NCBI GenBank assembly: GCA_023144005.1
Contig: JAGLGN010000019.1
Location: 1-51,969, forward strand
DNA from: a bacterium
GTDB taxonomy: Bacteria > AUK180
Reading direction: 5' to 3'
DNA length: 51,969 nucleotides
Below, one piece after another: positions 44,851 through 51,969 of the stretch (position 1 is the first letter of the stretch; each line of letters starts with the position of its first letter). A program made the position numbers and the translations under genes. The notes below the pieces were generated by a model that saw only the letters and a program-made list of their open reading frames with translations, ran no database searches and was not told where the DNA came from.

Positions 44851-45670
44851 ATCCCTTTTCTTTTATTTTCTTAAGTTTTTTCTTGGCATCACTACGGTTC
44901 TTAAAGCGGCCTGAATACACCTTATAATATTTGCCGCTTTTGAGAACAAATACATCTTTAATACCGGCTTCCTTCATTTCAGATTTATATGTTTCCGCAC
45001 CCGTCTCCTTCGAGAACGCTCCTAATTGTATCGTCCAGAATATATTCTCCACTATTTCTTCGATCATTACCATGGGCGGGTACTTGCCCTTCAATATTTC
45101 TTCGGCATCCCTCACTTTTTCATCTATGCCCCTTGAGCGGTAATAAATACTCAGGTGAAAGATAGAGGGAAGATAAAAAGAGCTATCGGGCTGATGTGAA
45201 AGAGAAGACATCTTAGAGAAGTACAGATCATTTTCCCCTGTCTTCATCGCGATGACCCCCAAGTAGAAATTCACCTTATCCGCATATTTACCACCGGGAT
45301 AATTCCAGAGGTACTGTTCCAGGTAATAGCGGGAATTATTAAAATTGGATGAAATGTAATAATTCATTGACAGAAAATAATAAGCATCCTCGGCAAATTT
45401 TGAATGCGGGAACATTTCAAGAAAATCCTTGAATTCCACTATCTGCTGAAAGATATCCTGTGCGAAATAGGCCGCGTAATACCTTGCGGATTCCGCGTAT
45501 TCCGACCGGGGGCTTTTAAGATAGATCGACCGGAGAAAGAGAATGCCCTCTTCATACTGTTCCGATGCGATCGCCTCAAGGCCTTTTCTATGAAGTTCTG
45601 CGAGGGTTTCAGCTGCGGGAATAGAAGCCATAATGATCACTAATAAGATGATAGGAATTGCTTTATTCAT
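44819..45670 (-). CDS. Exported TPR protein with C-terminal SPOR domain
   Basis: A 283-residue periplasmic or membrane-anchored protein. GGGAGG precedes the ATG at 45670. The signal sequence is MNKAIPIILLVIIMASIPAA; no lipobox cysteine is seen. Residues about 25-200 are BamD/CpoB-like TPRs (KGLEAIASEQYEEGILFLRS, FKDFLEMFPHSKFAEDAYYF). The SPOR domain (about 210-280) has FWTIQLGAFSKETGAETYK, GKYYKVYSGRFKNRSDAKKK, and a basic end. SPOR domains bind denuded glycan at division sites. It overlaps miaB by 8 bases and mutS by 32. Confidence 0.85.
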   Translation of the reverse strand: MNKAIPIILLVIIMASIPAAETLAELHRKGLEAIASEQYEEGILFLRSIYLKSPRSEYAESARYYAAYFAQDIFQQIVEFKDFLEMFPHSKFAEDAYYFLSMNYYISSNFNNSRYYLEQYLWNYPGGKYADKVNFYLGVIAMKTGENDLYFSKMSSLSHQPDSSFYLPSIFHLSIYYRSRGIDEKVRDAEEILKGKYPPMVMIEEIVENIFWTIQLGAFSKETGAETYKSEMKEAGIKDVFVLKSGKYYKVYSGRFKNRSDAKKKLKKIKEKGYEGRIIKREK

Positions 45671-46985
45671 TTTCGGGCCTCCCAAAAAGAGTGAATGAGT
45701 TACCATCATAAATTTTCATTCTCACCACCTTTCCAATATAGTCGTCCGGAAAATCCGCCACCACGATCATATCATGAGTGTCCCTTCCCGAGATCTTCTT
45801 CCCGGTCTTGTCCTTGCCGTCAAAAAGAACTTCTTGTGTTGTCCCTATATAATCCGACGCGATTTCCCTTGTGATCTCTTTTTGTATATCGATCGCGTAA
45901 TTCAAGCGGCGTAGTTTTTCTTCGACCGGAATATTATCCTCATATTCTGCTGCTGCCGTACCTGCCCGGGGCGTATATTTAAAAAGAAAACCCGTTTTAT
46001 ACCTGATATCTTTCAAGAGGTCGACAGATCTTAGAAAATCCGCTTCACTTTCCCCGGGAAAACCGAATATCATATCGGTTGATAATGCGATGTCCGGAAG
46101 TTTTTCCCTTAGAGATACGATCTTGCCCACATATTCCTCCCTGGTGTATTTTCGGTTCATTCTCTTCAATACTTCATTCGAACCTGATTGAACAGGAAGG
46201 TGCAAACTGTGTGCCATCTTGGGTTCTTCGGCAATAATATCAGCAAGCTCATCATTAAAATCCTTGGGGTGCGAGGTAATGAACCTTAATCTGAAAAGAT
46301 CAGAGAATTTCAATATTTTCTTCAATAGCTCCGGAAAATCTATCTCCCGCTGAATCCCGTCAGTAAATGGGATGCCGTAGGAATTGACATTCTGCCCGAG
46401 GAGGATGATCTCTCTGAAGCCCCTGTTTAAGAGATCTTGGATCTCCGCTAAGACCCGCTCAGGAGTATTGGATAATTCGCCGCCGCGCGCAAATGGAACG
46501 ATACAATAGGAACAGTAATTATTACAGCCCTTCATTATCTCAACGAAAGCGGTATATTCGGAGTCGCGAGAAGCATTTAACGCATACTCCAGGTCCTCGT
46601 CTTCAAAGGAAAGGTCTATCACTCTTTGAGAATCTGATATTTGCTCCAATTGCCGGGCAATATTATGTTTATTACGGCTTCCAAAGATGAGAGGCACATA
46701 TGTATATTTCTCATAAAGCTCTTCACCCTTGACTTGGGTAACACATCCGCCTAAAGCGATCTGAACTCCCTCTTTTCCCTTTTTATGTATCTGCCCCATC
46801 TTGCCGTATATCTTCCGTTCCGCTGTTTCCCTTACCATACAGGTATTGAAGATGACGATATCTGCATCGAACTCGGATGAGGATTCCTCATAGCCCTGAG
46901 AAAGAAGACGGCCTTTCATTTTCTGCGCCTCCAACACATTCATTTGACATCCGTAATTCAAGATAAAAAAGGTTTTTGAGCTCAT
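45663..46985 (-). CDS. miaB: tRNA methylthiotransferase MiaB
   Basis: Radical-SAM enzyme that converts i6A37 to ms2i6A37 in tRNA; 440 residues. N-terminal cluster cysteines are Cys13 (NYGCQMN), Cys49 (FNTCMVRE) and Cys81 (LGGCVTQ). The radical-SAM motif is GCNNYCSYCIVPFARGG; MiaB usually has RGRE after this, here GGE. ILLGQNVNSYG and LHLPVQSGSNEVLKRMNRKY follow, and a C-terminal TRAM domain ends the protein. Among related enzymes the CQMN start and GQNVNSYG favour MiaB over MtaB or RimO. It overlaps the upstream kinase by 4 bases. Confidence 0.94.
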   Translation of the reverse strand: MSSKTFFILNYGCQMNVLEAQKMKGRLLSQGYEESSSEFDADIVIFNTCMVRETAERKIYGKMGQIHKKGKEGVQIALGGCVTQVKGEELYEKYTYVPLIFGSRNKHNIARQLEQISDSQRVIDLSFEDEDLEYALNASRDSEYTAFVEIMKGCNNYCSYCIVPFARGGELSNTPERVLAEIQDLLNRGFREIILLGQNVNSYGIPFTDGIQREIDFPELLKKILKFSDLFRLRFITSHPKDFNDELADIIAEEPKMAHSLHLPVQSGSNEVLKRMNRKYTREEYVGKIVSLREKLPDIALSTDMIFGFPGESEADFLRSVDLLKDIRYKTGFLFKYTPRAGTAAAEYEDNIPVEEKLRRLNYAIDIQKEITREIASDYIGTTQEVLFDGKDKTGKKISGRDTHDMIVVADFPDDYIGKVVRMKIYDGNSFTLFGRPENE

Positions 46986-48412
46986 TTCATGATCTTATAT
47001 ATTTCGGCCTTCATATCTTCCGATTGAGCATTTACTATGGCTTTCTTGAAATAGGAGCTGGAAAGGACCTTTTCACCCTTCGCTTTGTAAAAGTGTCCGA
47101 GGCGTTTATATATAAAATACCTGTCGGATCTGGAGGAGTATTTTATAACCTCGCTGGCAATTTCGATAAATTTTTTCTCATCTGTAATGTAGTAGAGGTC
47201 AAAGAGCCTCTTGTTCACATCATACTTACTTCCGGGGAATCTATCCTTCAGAGCGAGCAGGATATCTTCCGCGAGAGGGTATTCCGAGTGATCCTGGCAC
47301 CATAGAGCATATGCAATACTGTCCTCTTGATTGAACACCCCGTAATTTGATATCACGTGCGCCTTGATATCTACAAATATCCCTGATAACGGGAAATTCC
47401 CTAATTTTTCCGCCTGCCATACCGCCATAGAGACGAGGGCGAGCAAAATGAATAAAAAGAGAATGATCCCCCGGAAGATATTAAAGAAGGAAACTTTCTT
47501 TTTCTTCTTCTTGACGGGTTCGACCGGGAATTCTTCAACCGCATATACCTTTTTTACAATGAGTTCATCACCTGCATGATAGTCGCTATAACTCTGATCT
47601 GTAATGGAATAGGATTTCAGGCTATCCATCTCTTCAATTACCTCATCAACGGTCTTATATCTGTCATTTGGATCCGTCCTCAGCATTCTCATACAAACAC
47701 TTGAAATATACTCGGGCACTAGATGCCTTCTGCTTGATAACGGTTCGGGCGGCTCCGTGGTCTTGGCCTTCACGATCTCTTCATTTTCTCCAAGAAACGG
47801 CGCTTCTCCGGCATAAAGCTCATAAAGGATTATTCCCAATTGATAAATATCGGTATGGTAACCGACCTTATCTCCCTTGATCTGTTCCGGAGCGATATAC
47901 TTGATCGTGCCTATAAGTGTATCTTTTTTTAGTATATCCTTATCGATATCCACTCCGATGCCGAAATCCGTGATCTTTATCTTCCCGGAATTTTCGATCA
48001 TAATATTGGAGGGCTTAAGGTCCATGTGAAGGATCTTCTTCTCATGAATATATGAGAGCGCTCGAAGTATCTCCTTGAAGATCACTTCGTTCTCATCAAA
48101 GGACATACCCCTCTCCATAAGCTGTTTCAATGTCTTGCCGTTGATATACTCCATTACATAGAAGAAGAAATCGTTATATTTGGCGTTCTCATAGACCTTA
48201 ACTATATGAGGGTCATCCAATTGGGCCATGATCTGGCCTTCACGGATAAACATTTTCACAACATCAACATTTTTCTTGAACTTCGGCAATAGCGCTTTGA
48301 TAGCGATGTCGCGCTTAAGGGTCGGGTCATAGGCATGATACACAATGGCCATGCCGCCCTGGCCTAACTTCCCTTTTATCAGATATTTACCAAAAAGGAG
48401 CTTCTCTTCCAT
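46982..48412 (-). CDS. Membrane Ser/Thr kinase of HMD (non-RD) type with TPR tail
   Basis: A 476-residue Hanks-type kinase. The Gly-rich loop is KLGQGGMAIVYHAY and the ATP lysine is Lys39 (IAIKALLPK). The catalytic loop reads LHMDLKPSNIM (Asp131), with Met in place of the Arg before the catalytic Asp. DFGIGVDI, GTIKYIAPEQIKG and the rest of the fold are intact, so catalysis is expected without activation-loop control of the RD type. A basic KKKKKK stretch and one helix (about 311-332, GIILFLFILLALVSMAVW) lead to TPR-like repeats (about 360-476). It shares one base with the pseudokinase gene upstream, and the two have the same kinase-helix-TPR layout. Confidence 0.92.
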   Translation of the reverse strand: MEEKLLFGKYLIKGKLGQGGMAIVYHAYDPTLKRDIAIKALLPKFKKNVDVVKMFIREGQIMAQLDDPHIVKVYENAKYNDFFFYVMEYINGKTLKQLMERGMSFDENEVIFKEILRALSYIHEKKILHMDLKPSNIMIENSGKIKITDFGIGVDIDKDILKKDTLIGTIKYIAPEQIKGDKVGYHTDIYQLGIILYELYAGEAPFLGENEEIVKAKTTEPPEPLSSRRHLVPEYISSVCMRMLRTDPNDRYKTVDEVIEEMDSLKSYSITDQSYSDYHAGDELIVKKVYAVEEFPVEPVKKKKKKVSFFNIFRGIILFLFILLALVSMAVWQAEKLGNFPLSGIFVDIKAHVISNYGVFNQEDSIAYALWCQDHSEYPLAEDILLALKDRFPGSKYDVNKRLFDLYYITDEKKFIEIASEVIKYSSRSDRYFIYKRLGHFYKAKGEKVLSSSYFKKAIVNAQSEDMKAEIYKIMK

Positions 48413-50277
48413 TATTTCCTTAATTTCTTGTATTCTTTATAGGCATTGTTACCCACACGGGAGCCTTTGTAATTTTCCATGAGGAATCTGTAGAGCTTCA
48501 TTGCCCTTTTCTTTTCATTGATCTCAGCATAGAACTGGGCCTTCGAAAAGATCGTTGTCGGGTAAAGAAGCTTATCTCCTTTGAGTATACCTTCCAGCGT
48601 ATTATATGTCTTGAGAATGTCGGAATACCGTTTTTCTGCTCTATAATAATCGATCATTTTGAAATAAATCCGATGAAGGCTGTAGGCATCCATTGAAGGA
48701 TTGGCGATCAATTTTTCCAAAACAGCGTATGCCTTGCTCATATGTTCCGGGTCATTTTCATTACCGCTGTAAAAATCGGCCAGTCTCAATCCCAGATCAA
48801 CCTTATCATTTACCGTTACTGCTTTCTTGATCTGCTTTTTGATCGCTTTTATCTCTTTAGTGTCATAGGACTTCTTGCTTGAAAGGACTATGGCAAATAT
48901 AAGCACAGGGATCAGGATCACCGGTATCAGGATAAAGAGCGGCAATTTCCTTTTTTTCTTTTTTTCGCTGCTCAGGAGATTCGGATTTGTAATATCTTCT
49001 GTAATCGTGGGAGCCATTTCTTCAAATTCATTTGCGCGGGAGGATCGTGCGGGTTCCGTGACATAACTGTCATCACTGTATGTTTCAGGCGGAGGGCCGA
49101 ATTCGTCAACAACACTATCCTCTTGAGAAGCCTCTTGTACGGAAACGGCAGCCATTTGCTCCCTCTCCTTTTTGTGCTCTTCAAATAACTTTCGGGCTTT
49201 CTCCTTTTCCACACGCTTTCTCTCGTCGTAGGCACATGAAGGGCAGAAGATCTTACCGTCTATATTCTCCGCGCAATCTTCACAGATATCACAAGAACAA
49301 CTGACACATTTGTGAGCAGCGGGGCGTTTGGGATGATATTTACAAAGAGCTTCTTTTTTCTCGGCCTTGACCTCTGCTTCTCCTCCGGAAAGTTCTTCGA
49401 TACATTTCTGGCAGAAATGATCGCTTCCGATCACCCGGGCATCGGACAGGAGAATGGGTTTGTTGCATCTTGTACATTCCCCGTCAGCAATCTTATTATT
49501 ATCGTAATATGCGAATCGTATGGGCAGATTATTCTCCAAAAGCGCTTCATACACAGTATCGGAAGCTATTCTATCACCGGATTCCGGCAACATCATTTTC
49601 TCAAGAAGCCCCTTGTAGTCGGATAGCTCGGATGGGATATCGATCTGAGCTTCTTTGATCTGCTGGGGAGAAAATGTTTTGCCCGTCTGATAAAATATAA
49701 TAAAAAGCGCCAGGGAAAATACATCAGACGCGGGCGTGATCGGCTGTCCCTTGAGATGTTCGGGGGAAAGAAAAGATAATTCCTCATCGTAGAATCTGCC
49801 GATCTTCTTGATTAATGTAATATCGTCCCATCCCATCATAATGTCCAGATAATACGGTGTACCTGAATCACTGATCATAAAAAGCGTGGGGGACGAATTG
49901 CCCACACTTACGCCTTCCTGATGGAAATCTCTGAATATCTTGACCAAGGCGACCATAAGATTATGTTTCATATCCGGTTTATTTTTCAAAACCGGTATCA
50001 CCTGATCCAATGTCTTTCCGAAGGTCTTGAAAACATATCCAAACGAAATATATGGGAAATTTGAATGTATGCCCTTATCCATATCAAGTATCTGCGGAAG
50101 GTTGATCGATCCTAATTGCTCTTTGCGTTTCTTAAAATACACCGCATATTCCTTTGTTTTGAAGAAGGGGTCCTGAAGAAGCAGCATCAAACGATCTTCG
50201 CCCTTGATATTGGCCTTAAATAAGGAAACATGCTTTCTACTGAAAAGGTTATCTGTAATTTGTATTATATTATCCAT
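48412..50277 (-). CDS. Membrane pseudokinase with zinc-ribbon/B-box-like domain and TPR tail
   Basis: A 621-residue protein with a kinase-like N-terminal domain that lacks the catalytic set. There is no Gly-rich loop, the VAIK lysine position reads LMLLLQ, the HRD segment reads HQEGVSVGNSS, and DFG is replaced by LDIMMG. The C-lobe landmarks FLSPEHLKGQPITPASDVFSLALFI are kept. Two zinc-type modules follow: CTRC (Cys268/271) with CQKC (Cys289/292), then a B-box-like stretch from Cys312 (CKYHPKRPAAHKCVSCSCDI, CEDCAENIDGKIFCPSCA) to about 349. After an acidic linker come one helix (about 445-466) and TPR-like repeats. It starts the operon from a leaderless-type promoter and is translationally linked (TAATG) to the active kinase. 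It is probably an allosteric partner or scaffold. Confidence 0.85.
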   Translation of the reverse strand: MDNIIQITDNLFSRKHVSLFKANIKGEDRLMLLLQDPFFKTKEYAVYFKKRKEQLGSINLPQILDMDKGIHSNFPYISFGYVFKTFGKTLDQVIPVLKNKPDMKHNLMVALVKIFRDFHQEGVSVGNSSPTLFMISDSGTPYYLDIMMGWDDITLIKKIGRFYDEELSFLSPEHLKGQPITPASDVFSLALFIIFYQTGKTFSPQQIKEAQIDIPSELSDYKGLLEKMMLPESGDRIASDTVYEALLENNLPIRFAYYDNNKIADGECTRCNKPILLSDARVIGSDHFCQKCIEELSGGEAEVKAEKKEALCKYHPKRPAAHKCVSCSCDICEDCAENIDGKIFCPSCAYDERKRVEKEKARKLFEEHKKEREQMAAVSVQEASQEDSVVDEFGPPPETYSDDSYVTEPARSSRANEFEEMAPTITEDITNPNLLSSEKKKKRKLPLFILIPVILIPVLIFAIVLSSKKSYDTKEIKAIKKQIKKAVTVNDKVDLGLRLADFYSGNENDPEHMSKAYAVLEKLIANPSMDAYSLHRIYFKMIDYYRAEKRYSDILKTYNTLEGILKGDKLLYPTTIFSKAQFYAEINEKKRAMKLYRFLMENYKGSRVGNNAYKEYKKLRK

Positions 50278-50283
50278 ACTATC

Positions 50284-50312
50284 ATTTTACCACAATTGCT
50301 CTGCGATTTCAA
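50284..50312 (-). promoter_or_regulatory. Promoter predicting a leaderless mRNA for the pseudokinase gene
   Basis: On the minus strand TTGAAA (50312-50307), a 17-base spacer and TAAAAT (50289-50284). Six bases separate the -10 from the ATG at 50277, so transcription should start on or next to the A of the start codon. There is no Shine-Dalgarno sequence in those six bases. Confidence 0.65.
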
Positions 50313-50358
50313 TATAAGAACGAGTGAGCCTCGTTATAATCACATGAAAGCATTCTCT

Positions 50359-50487
50359 GCATCCGTAACCGGAAAATCGATATTTCGCTTAAGCCATTAG
50401 ATTTTCTGCTACAATCGTTTCACGCCGCAACCAAACCAAGATATGGGACAAGCTTCGCAGTACACCAGTGGACCCAGGGACAAGTGC
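50359..50487 (+). repeat. Intergenic repeat family, copy D
   Basis: The 5' module (ATCCGTAACCGG... TATTTCGCTTAA... TGCTACAATCG... CACGCCGCA) is well kept, followed by CAAGATATGGGACA as in copy B. The 3' stem module with GCAAAGAGTT is absent. TGCTACAAT (about 50408-50416) fits an extended -10 element read on the plus strand. Confidence 0.75.
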
Positions 50488-50537
50488 ACCAATGGAGAAT
50501 GAATATTGGGAGACCTCGGGGAAAGTGGTTGCATTAT
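50488..50537. other. Low-complexity spacer with TTCACTGTTCA-type repeats
   Basis: Short degenerate tandem of TTCAC/TTCAT units at about 50520-50545, reaching the end of the transporter gene. Similar simple tandems occur at about 389-409 and 24976-25003. No gene or clear terminator is seen. Confidence 0.4.
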
Positions 50538-51719
50538 TCACTGTTCATTGTTCACTATTTTTCGCCCCAGCGCCGCATAAGCTATCATGCCCGAGATGCA
50601 GATCAGTCCGGCGATAATTATCGAAAGAGTATAAGACGCACTTAAGTCAAACTGCCATCCGGCGAATGCGGGGCCGGTTATTCCGGCGATGCCGTAAGAC
50701 AGGAAAATATACGGATACACACTTCCCAATTTTTCGATGCCGTAAACACCGGAAATACGCGCGGCGAAGAGAACGAAATTCGCGCCGAAGCCAAAGCCGA
50801 TCAATAAGGCAAGTATCAGGAACATAATCTTGCCGGCCGCCAGCAAAGGCACAAGGAAAATGACGAGAGAAAGCATGAACAGAGCTGCGATTATAGAAAG
50901 CCGGGTTCCAATGAAGTCAGAGATCGTACCCCAGACAACACGGCCCAAAGAATTGCCGATAGCAAGGAAACTTATCCCCAATGATGCTGTCGCTGAGCTC
51001 AGGCCGTAACTGAGTCCGATCGGCTTCAGATTACCCGTAATGAGAAGGCCTGCGAATGTGCCGGCGAACATACCGATGAAGAGTCCCCAATTCGCCCGGG
51101 AACGGATCACTTCACCCAAAGGAACATTGATCCTGCTGCTCTCTTTTTTGCTGTCAACTTCAGGTGTAAATATGAGAAAGGAAGAAAGGAGAATAAGAAC
51201 TCCGTATGATAAGCCGATGATCAGAAATATCTTGAGGATATCGACGTTATTTCCGATCATTGTTTCCGCGATAAAGGAAAGAAGCATCGCGCCACCGCCG
51301 AAGCCGGCAACCGATAAACCTGTAATCATTCCCTTCTTGTCGGGGAACCATTTGATGGGTGTAGTGATCGCGATCAAATATCCGAAGCCGGTGCCGATTC
51401 CTGCGAATACCCCGATACCCAGAATAATTACGACAGGATTTCCTTTGGAAAGAAAAGCCATCGCATATCCTATGAGAAAAAATACACCGCTCAAAAGCGA
51501 GAGCATTCTCGGCCCAATGATCTTCTCAAGCTTCCCGCCCGCTATCATAGCGAGGGTAAAGACCGCGATCAGCAGTCCGAATGTGAACTGTGTCTGGGAG
51601 GCGGTCAAGCCGTACTCAGATATCAATCCGGGTACAAATACGCTCCATGCATACACTCCGCCGAGGCATACCATAGTTATGATCGCGGAAACAAGTGTCA
51701 TATATTTTTTTATTTTCAT
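50538..51719 (-). CDS. MFS transporter, OFA (oxalate/formate antiporter) family
   Basis: A 393-residue, 12-helix transporter. N-terminal CLGGVYAWSVFVPGLISEYG and TQFTFGLLIAVFTLAMIAGG are characteristic of the OFA subgroup, as are GIGTGFGYLIAITTPIKWFP and GMITGLSVAGFGGGAMLLSF. The second half has ISFLAIGNSLGRVVWGTISD and FGFGANFVLFAARISGVYG. Known members carry oxalate, formate, pyruvate or other small carboxylates; the substrate here is open. It has its own promoter and no strong ribosome site before the ATG at 51719. Repeat copy D lies after its 3' end. Confidence 0.9.
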   Translation of the reverse strand: MKIKKYMTLVSAIITMVCLGGVYAWSVFVPGLISEYGLTASQTQFTFGLLIAVFTLAMIAGGKLEKIIGPRMLSLLSGVFFLIGYAMAFLSKGNPVVIILGIGVFAGIGTGFGYLIAITTPIKWFPDKKGMITGLSVAGFGGGAMLLSFIAETMIGNNVDILKIFLIIGLSYGVLILLSSFLIFTPEVDSKKESSRINVPLGEVIRSRANWGLFIGMFAGTFAGLLITGNLKPIGLSYGLSSATASLGISFLAIGNSLGRVVWGTISDFIGTRLSIIAALFMLSLVIFLVPLLAAGKIMFLILALLIGFGFGANFVLFAARISGVYGIEKLGSVYPYIFLSYGIAGITGPAFAGWQFDLSASYTLSIIIAGLICISGMIAYAALGRKIVNNEQ

Positions 51720-51746
51720 AATTTTAATTTTTATTCAACCCGGAAT

Positions 51747-51775
51747 ATTATAAAGGAATATGTTCGATATTGCAA
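51747..51775 (-). promoter_or_regulatory. Sigma70-type promoter of the OFA transporter
   Basis: On the minus strand TTGCAA (51775-51770), a 17-base spacer and TATAAT (51752-51747). The predicted start is near 51740, about 20 bases before the ATG at 51719. Confidence 0.7.
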
Positions 51776-51797
51776 GATTGAGAATACAATTATCCGG

Positions 51798-51822
51798 GAA
51801 TATCTCATTCGGATGAGTATTC
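51798..51822. other. Hairpin upstream of the transporter promoter
   Basis: GAATA-t-CTCA (51798-51807) pairs with TGAGTATTC (51814-51822) around a TTCGGA loop. It is not followed by a T-run on either strand, so it is more likely part of the intergenic repeat landscape or a binding site than a terminator. Confidence 0.4.
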
Positions 51823-51946
51823 TCAGGAGAGAAAAGGCAATTGAGAATCGCAATAATGTGGTTCTTCTCCCAAAAAGTTGGTCTTTTTTTCTCCTTCTAC
51901 TCACTTTTTTCCATTTTCCTTTATCTGCTTTGTCCTCTCCAACTCA

Positions 51947-51969
51947 CTCGAGCACGGCGCAGCCGTGCG
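51947..51969 (-). repeat. REP-like palindrome at the window end, inverted copy of 124-146
   Basis: The last 23 bases are the exact reverse complement of 124-146 and contain the GCACGGC/GCCGTGC stem. The sequence before it (about 51905-51946) matches, inverted and with gaps, the purine-rich flank after copy 1. The element probably continues past the window. Confidence 0.75.

Overview
The window is a gene-dense bacterial chromosome segment, moderately AT-rich by eye. The cell is diderm: there is a fused beta-barrel/OmpA protein, a Wza-type export protein, several lipoproteins and a SPOR protein. Three Hanks-type Ser/Thr kinases, one pseudokinase, a PP2C phosphatase and a split GcvPA/GcvPB glycine decarboxylase suggest a deep-branching Gram-negative lineage. 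No marker here fixes the phylum. I see no rRNA, tRNA, CRISPR, prophage or insertion sequence.

Layout. (1) 1-1528: non-coding DNA rich in palindromic repeats, plus a small Spy/CpxP-like gene on the minus strand. (2) 1529-21285, plus strand: a run of 17 genes, mostly overlapping by 1-41 bases, behind one good sigma70-type promoter. The order is glycine cleavage (gcvT, gcvH, gcvPA, gcvPB); lipoprotein and barrel-OmpA protein; PP2C phosphatase and PEGA-domain kinase; surface-glycan precursor genes (polyprenyl-phosphate sugar transferase, UDP-glucose dehydrogenase, UDP-xylose synthase, WecA-like transferase); kinase-TPR-receiver fusion; Xer recombinase; S66 peptidase; an exported protein. (3) 21565-24920, minus: pepF, a membrane protein, rsmE. 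(4) 25204-33015, minus: a LysM lipoprotein, Wza-like protein, LPG-synthase-type flippase homologue, Wzc-like tyrosine autokinase, MoaD-like protein, lipoprotein, nitroreductase, extended alanine racemase and a DUF3467-type protein. (5) 33402-33968, plus: bioY. (6) 34016-50277, minus: pseudokinase, kinase, miaB, SPOR/TPR protein, mutS, GNAT-like protein, a three-subunit amine/amino-acid dehydrogenase, a sigma54 activator and priA. (7) 50538-51719, minus: an OFA-type MFS transporter.

How the genes fit together. Regions 2 and 4 together hold many parts of an envelope polysaccharide pathway: UDP-glucose to UDP-glucuronate to UDP-xylose, two lipid-linked initiating enzymes, an export protein and a co-polymerase/kinase. 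These are interleaved with kinases and a phosphatase that probably control envelope functions. The glycine cleavage system and the flavin/iron-sulfur dehydrogenase could both belong to amine or amino-acid catabolism; that link is inference.

Most unusual points: four copies of a modular intergenic repeat, two of which flank the 20-kb plus-strand operon as a perfect 61-base inverted pair; palindromes whose stems vary in a compensated way; an apparent ATA start codon in the WecA-like gene; a kinase/pseudokinase operon that appears to be read from a leaderless promoter; an alanine racemase with about 245 extra C-terminal residues; and a kinase-TPR-receiver fusion.
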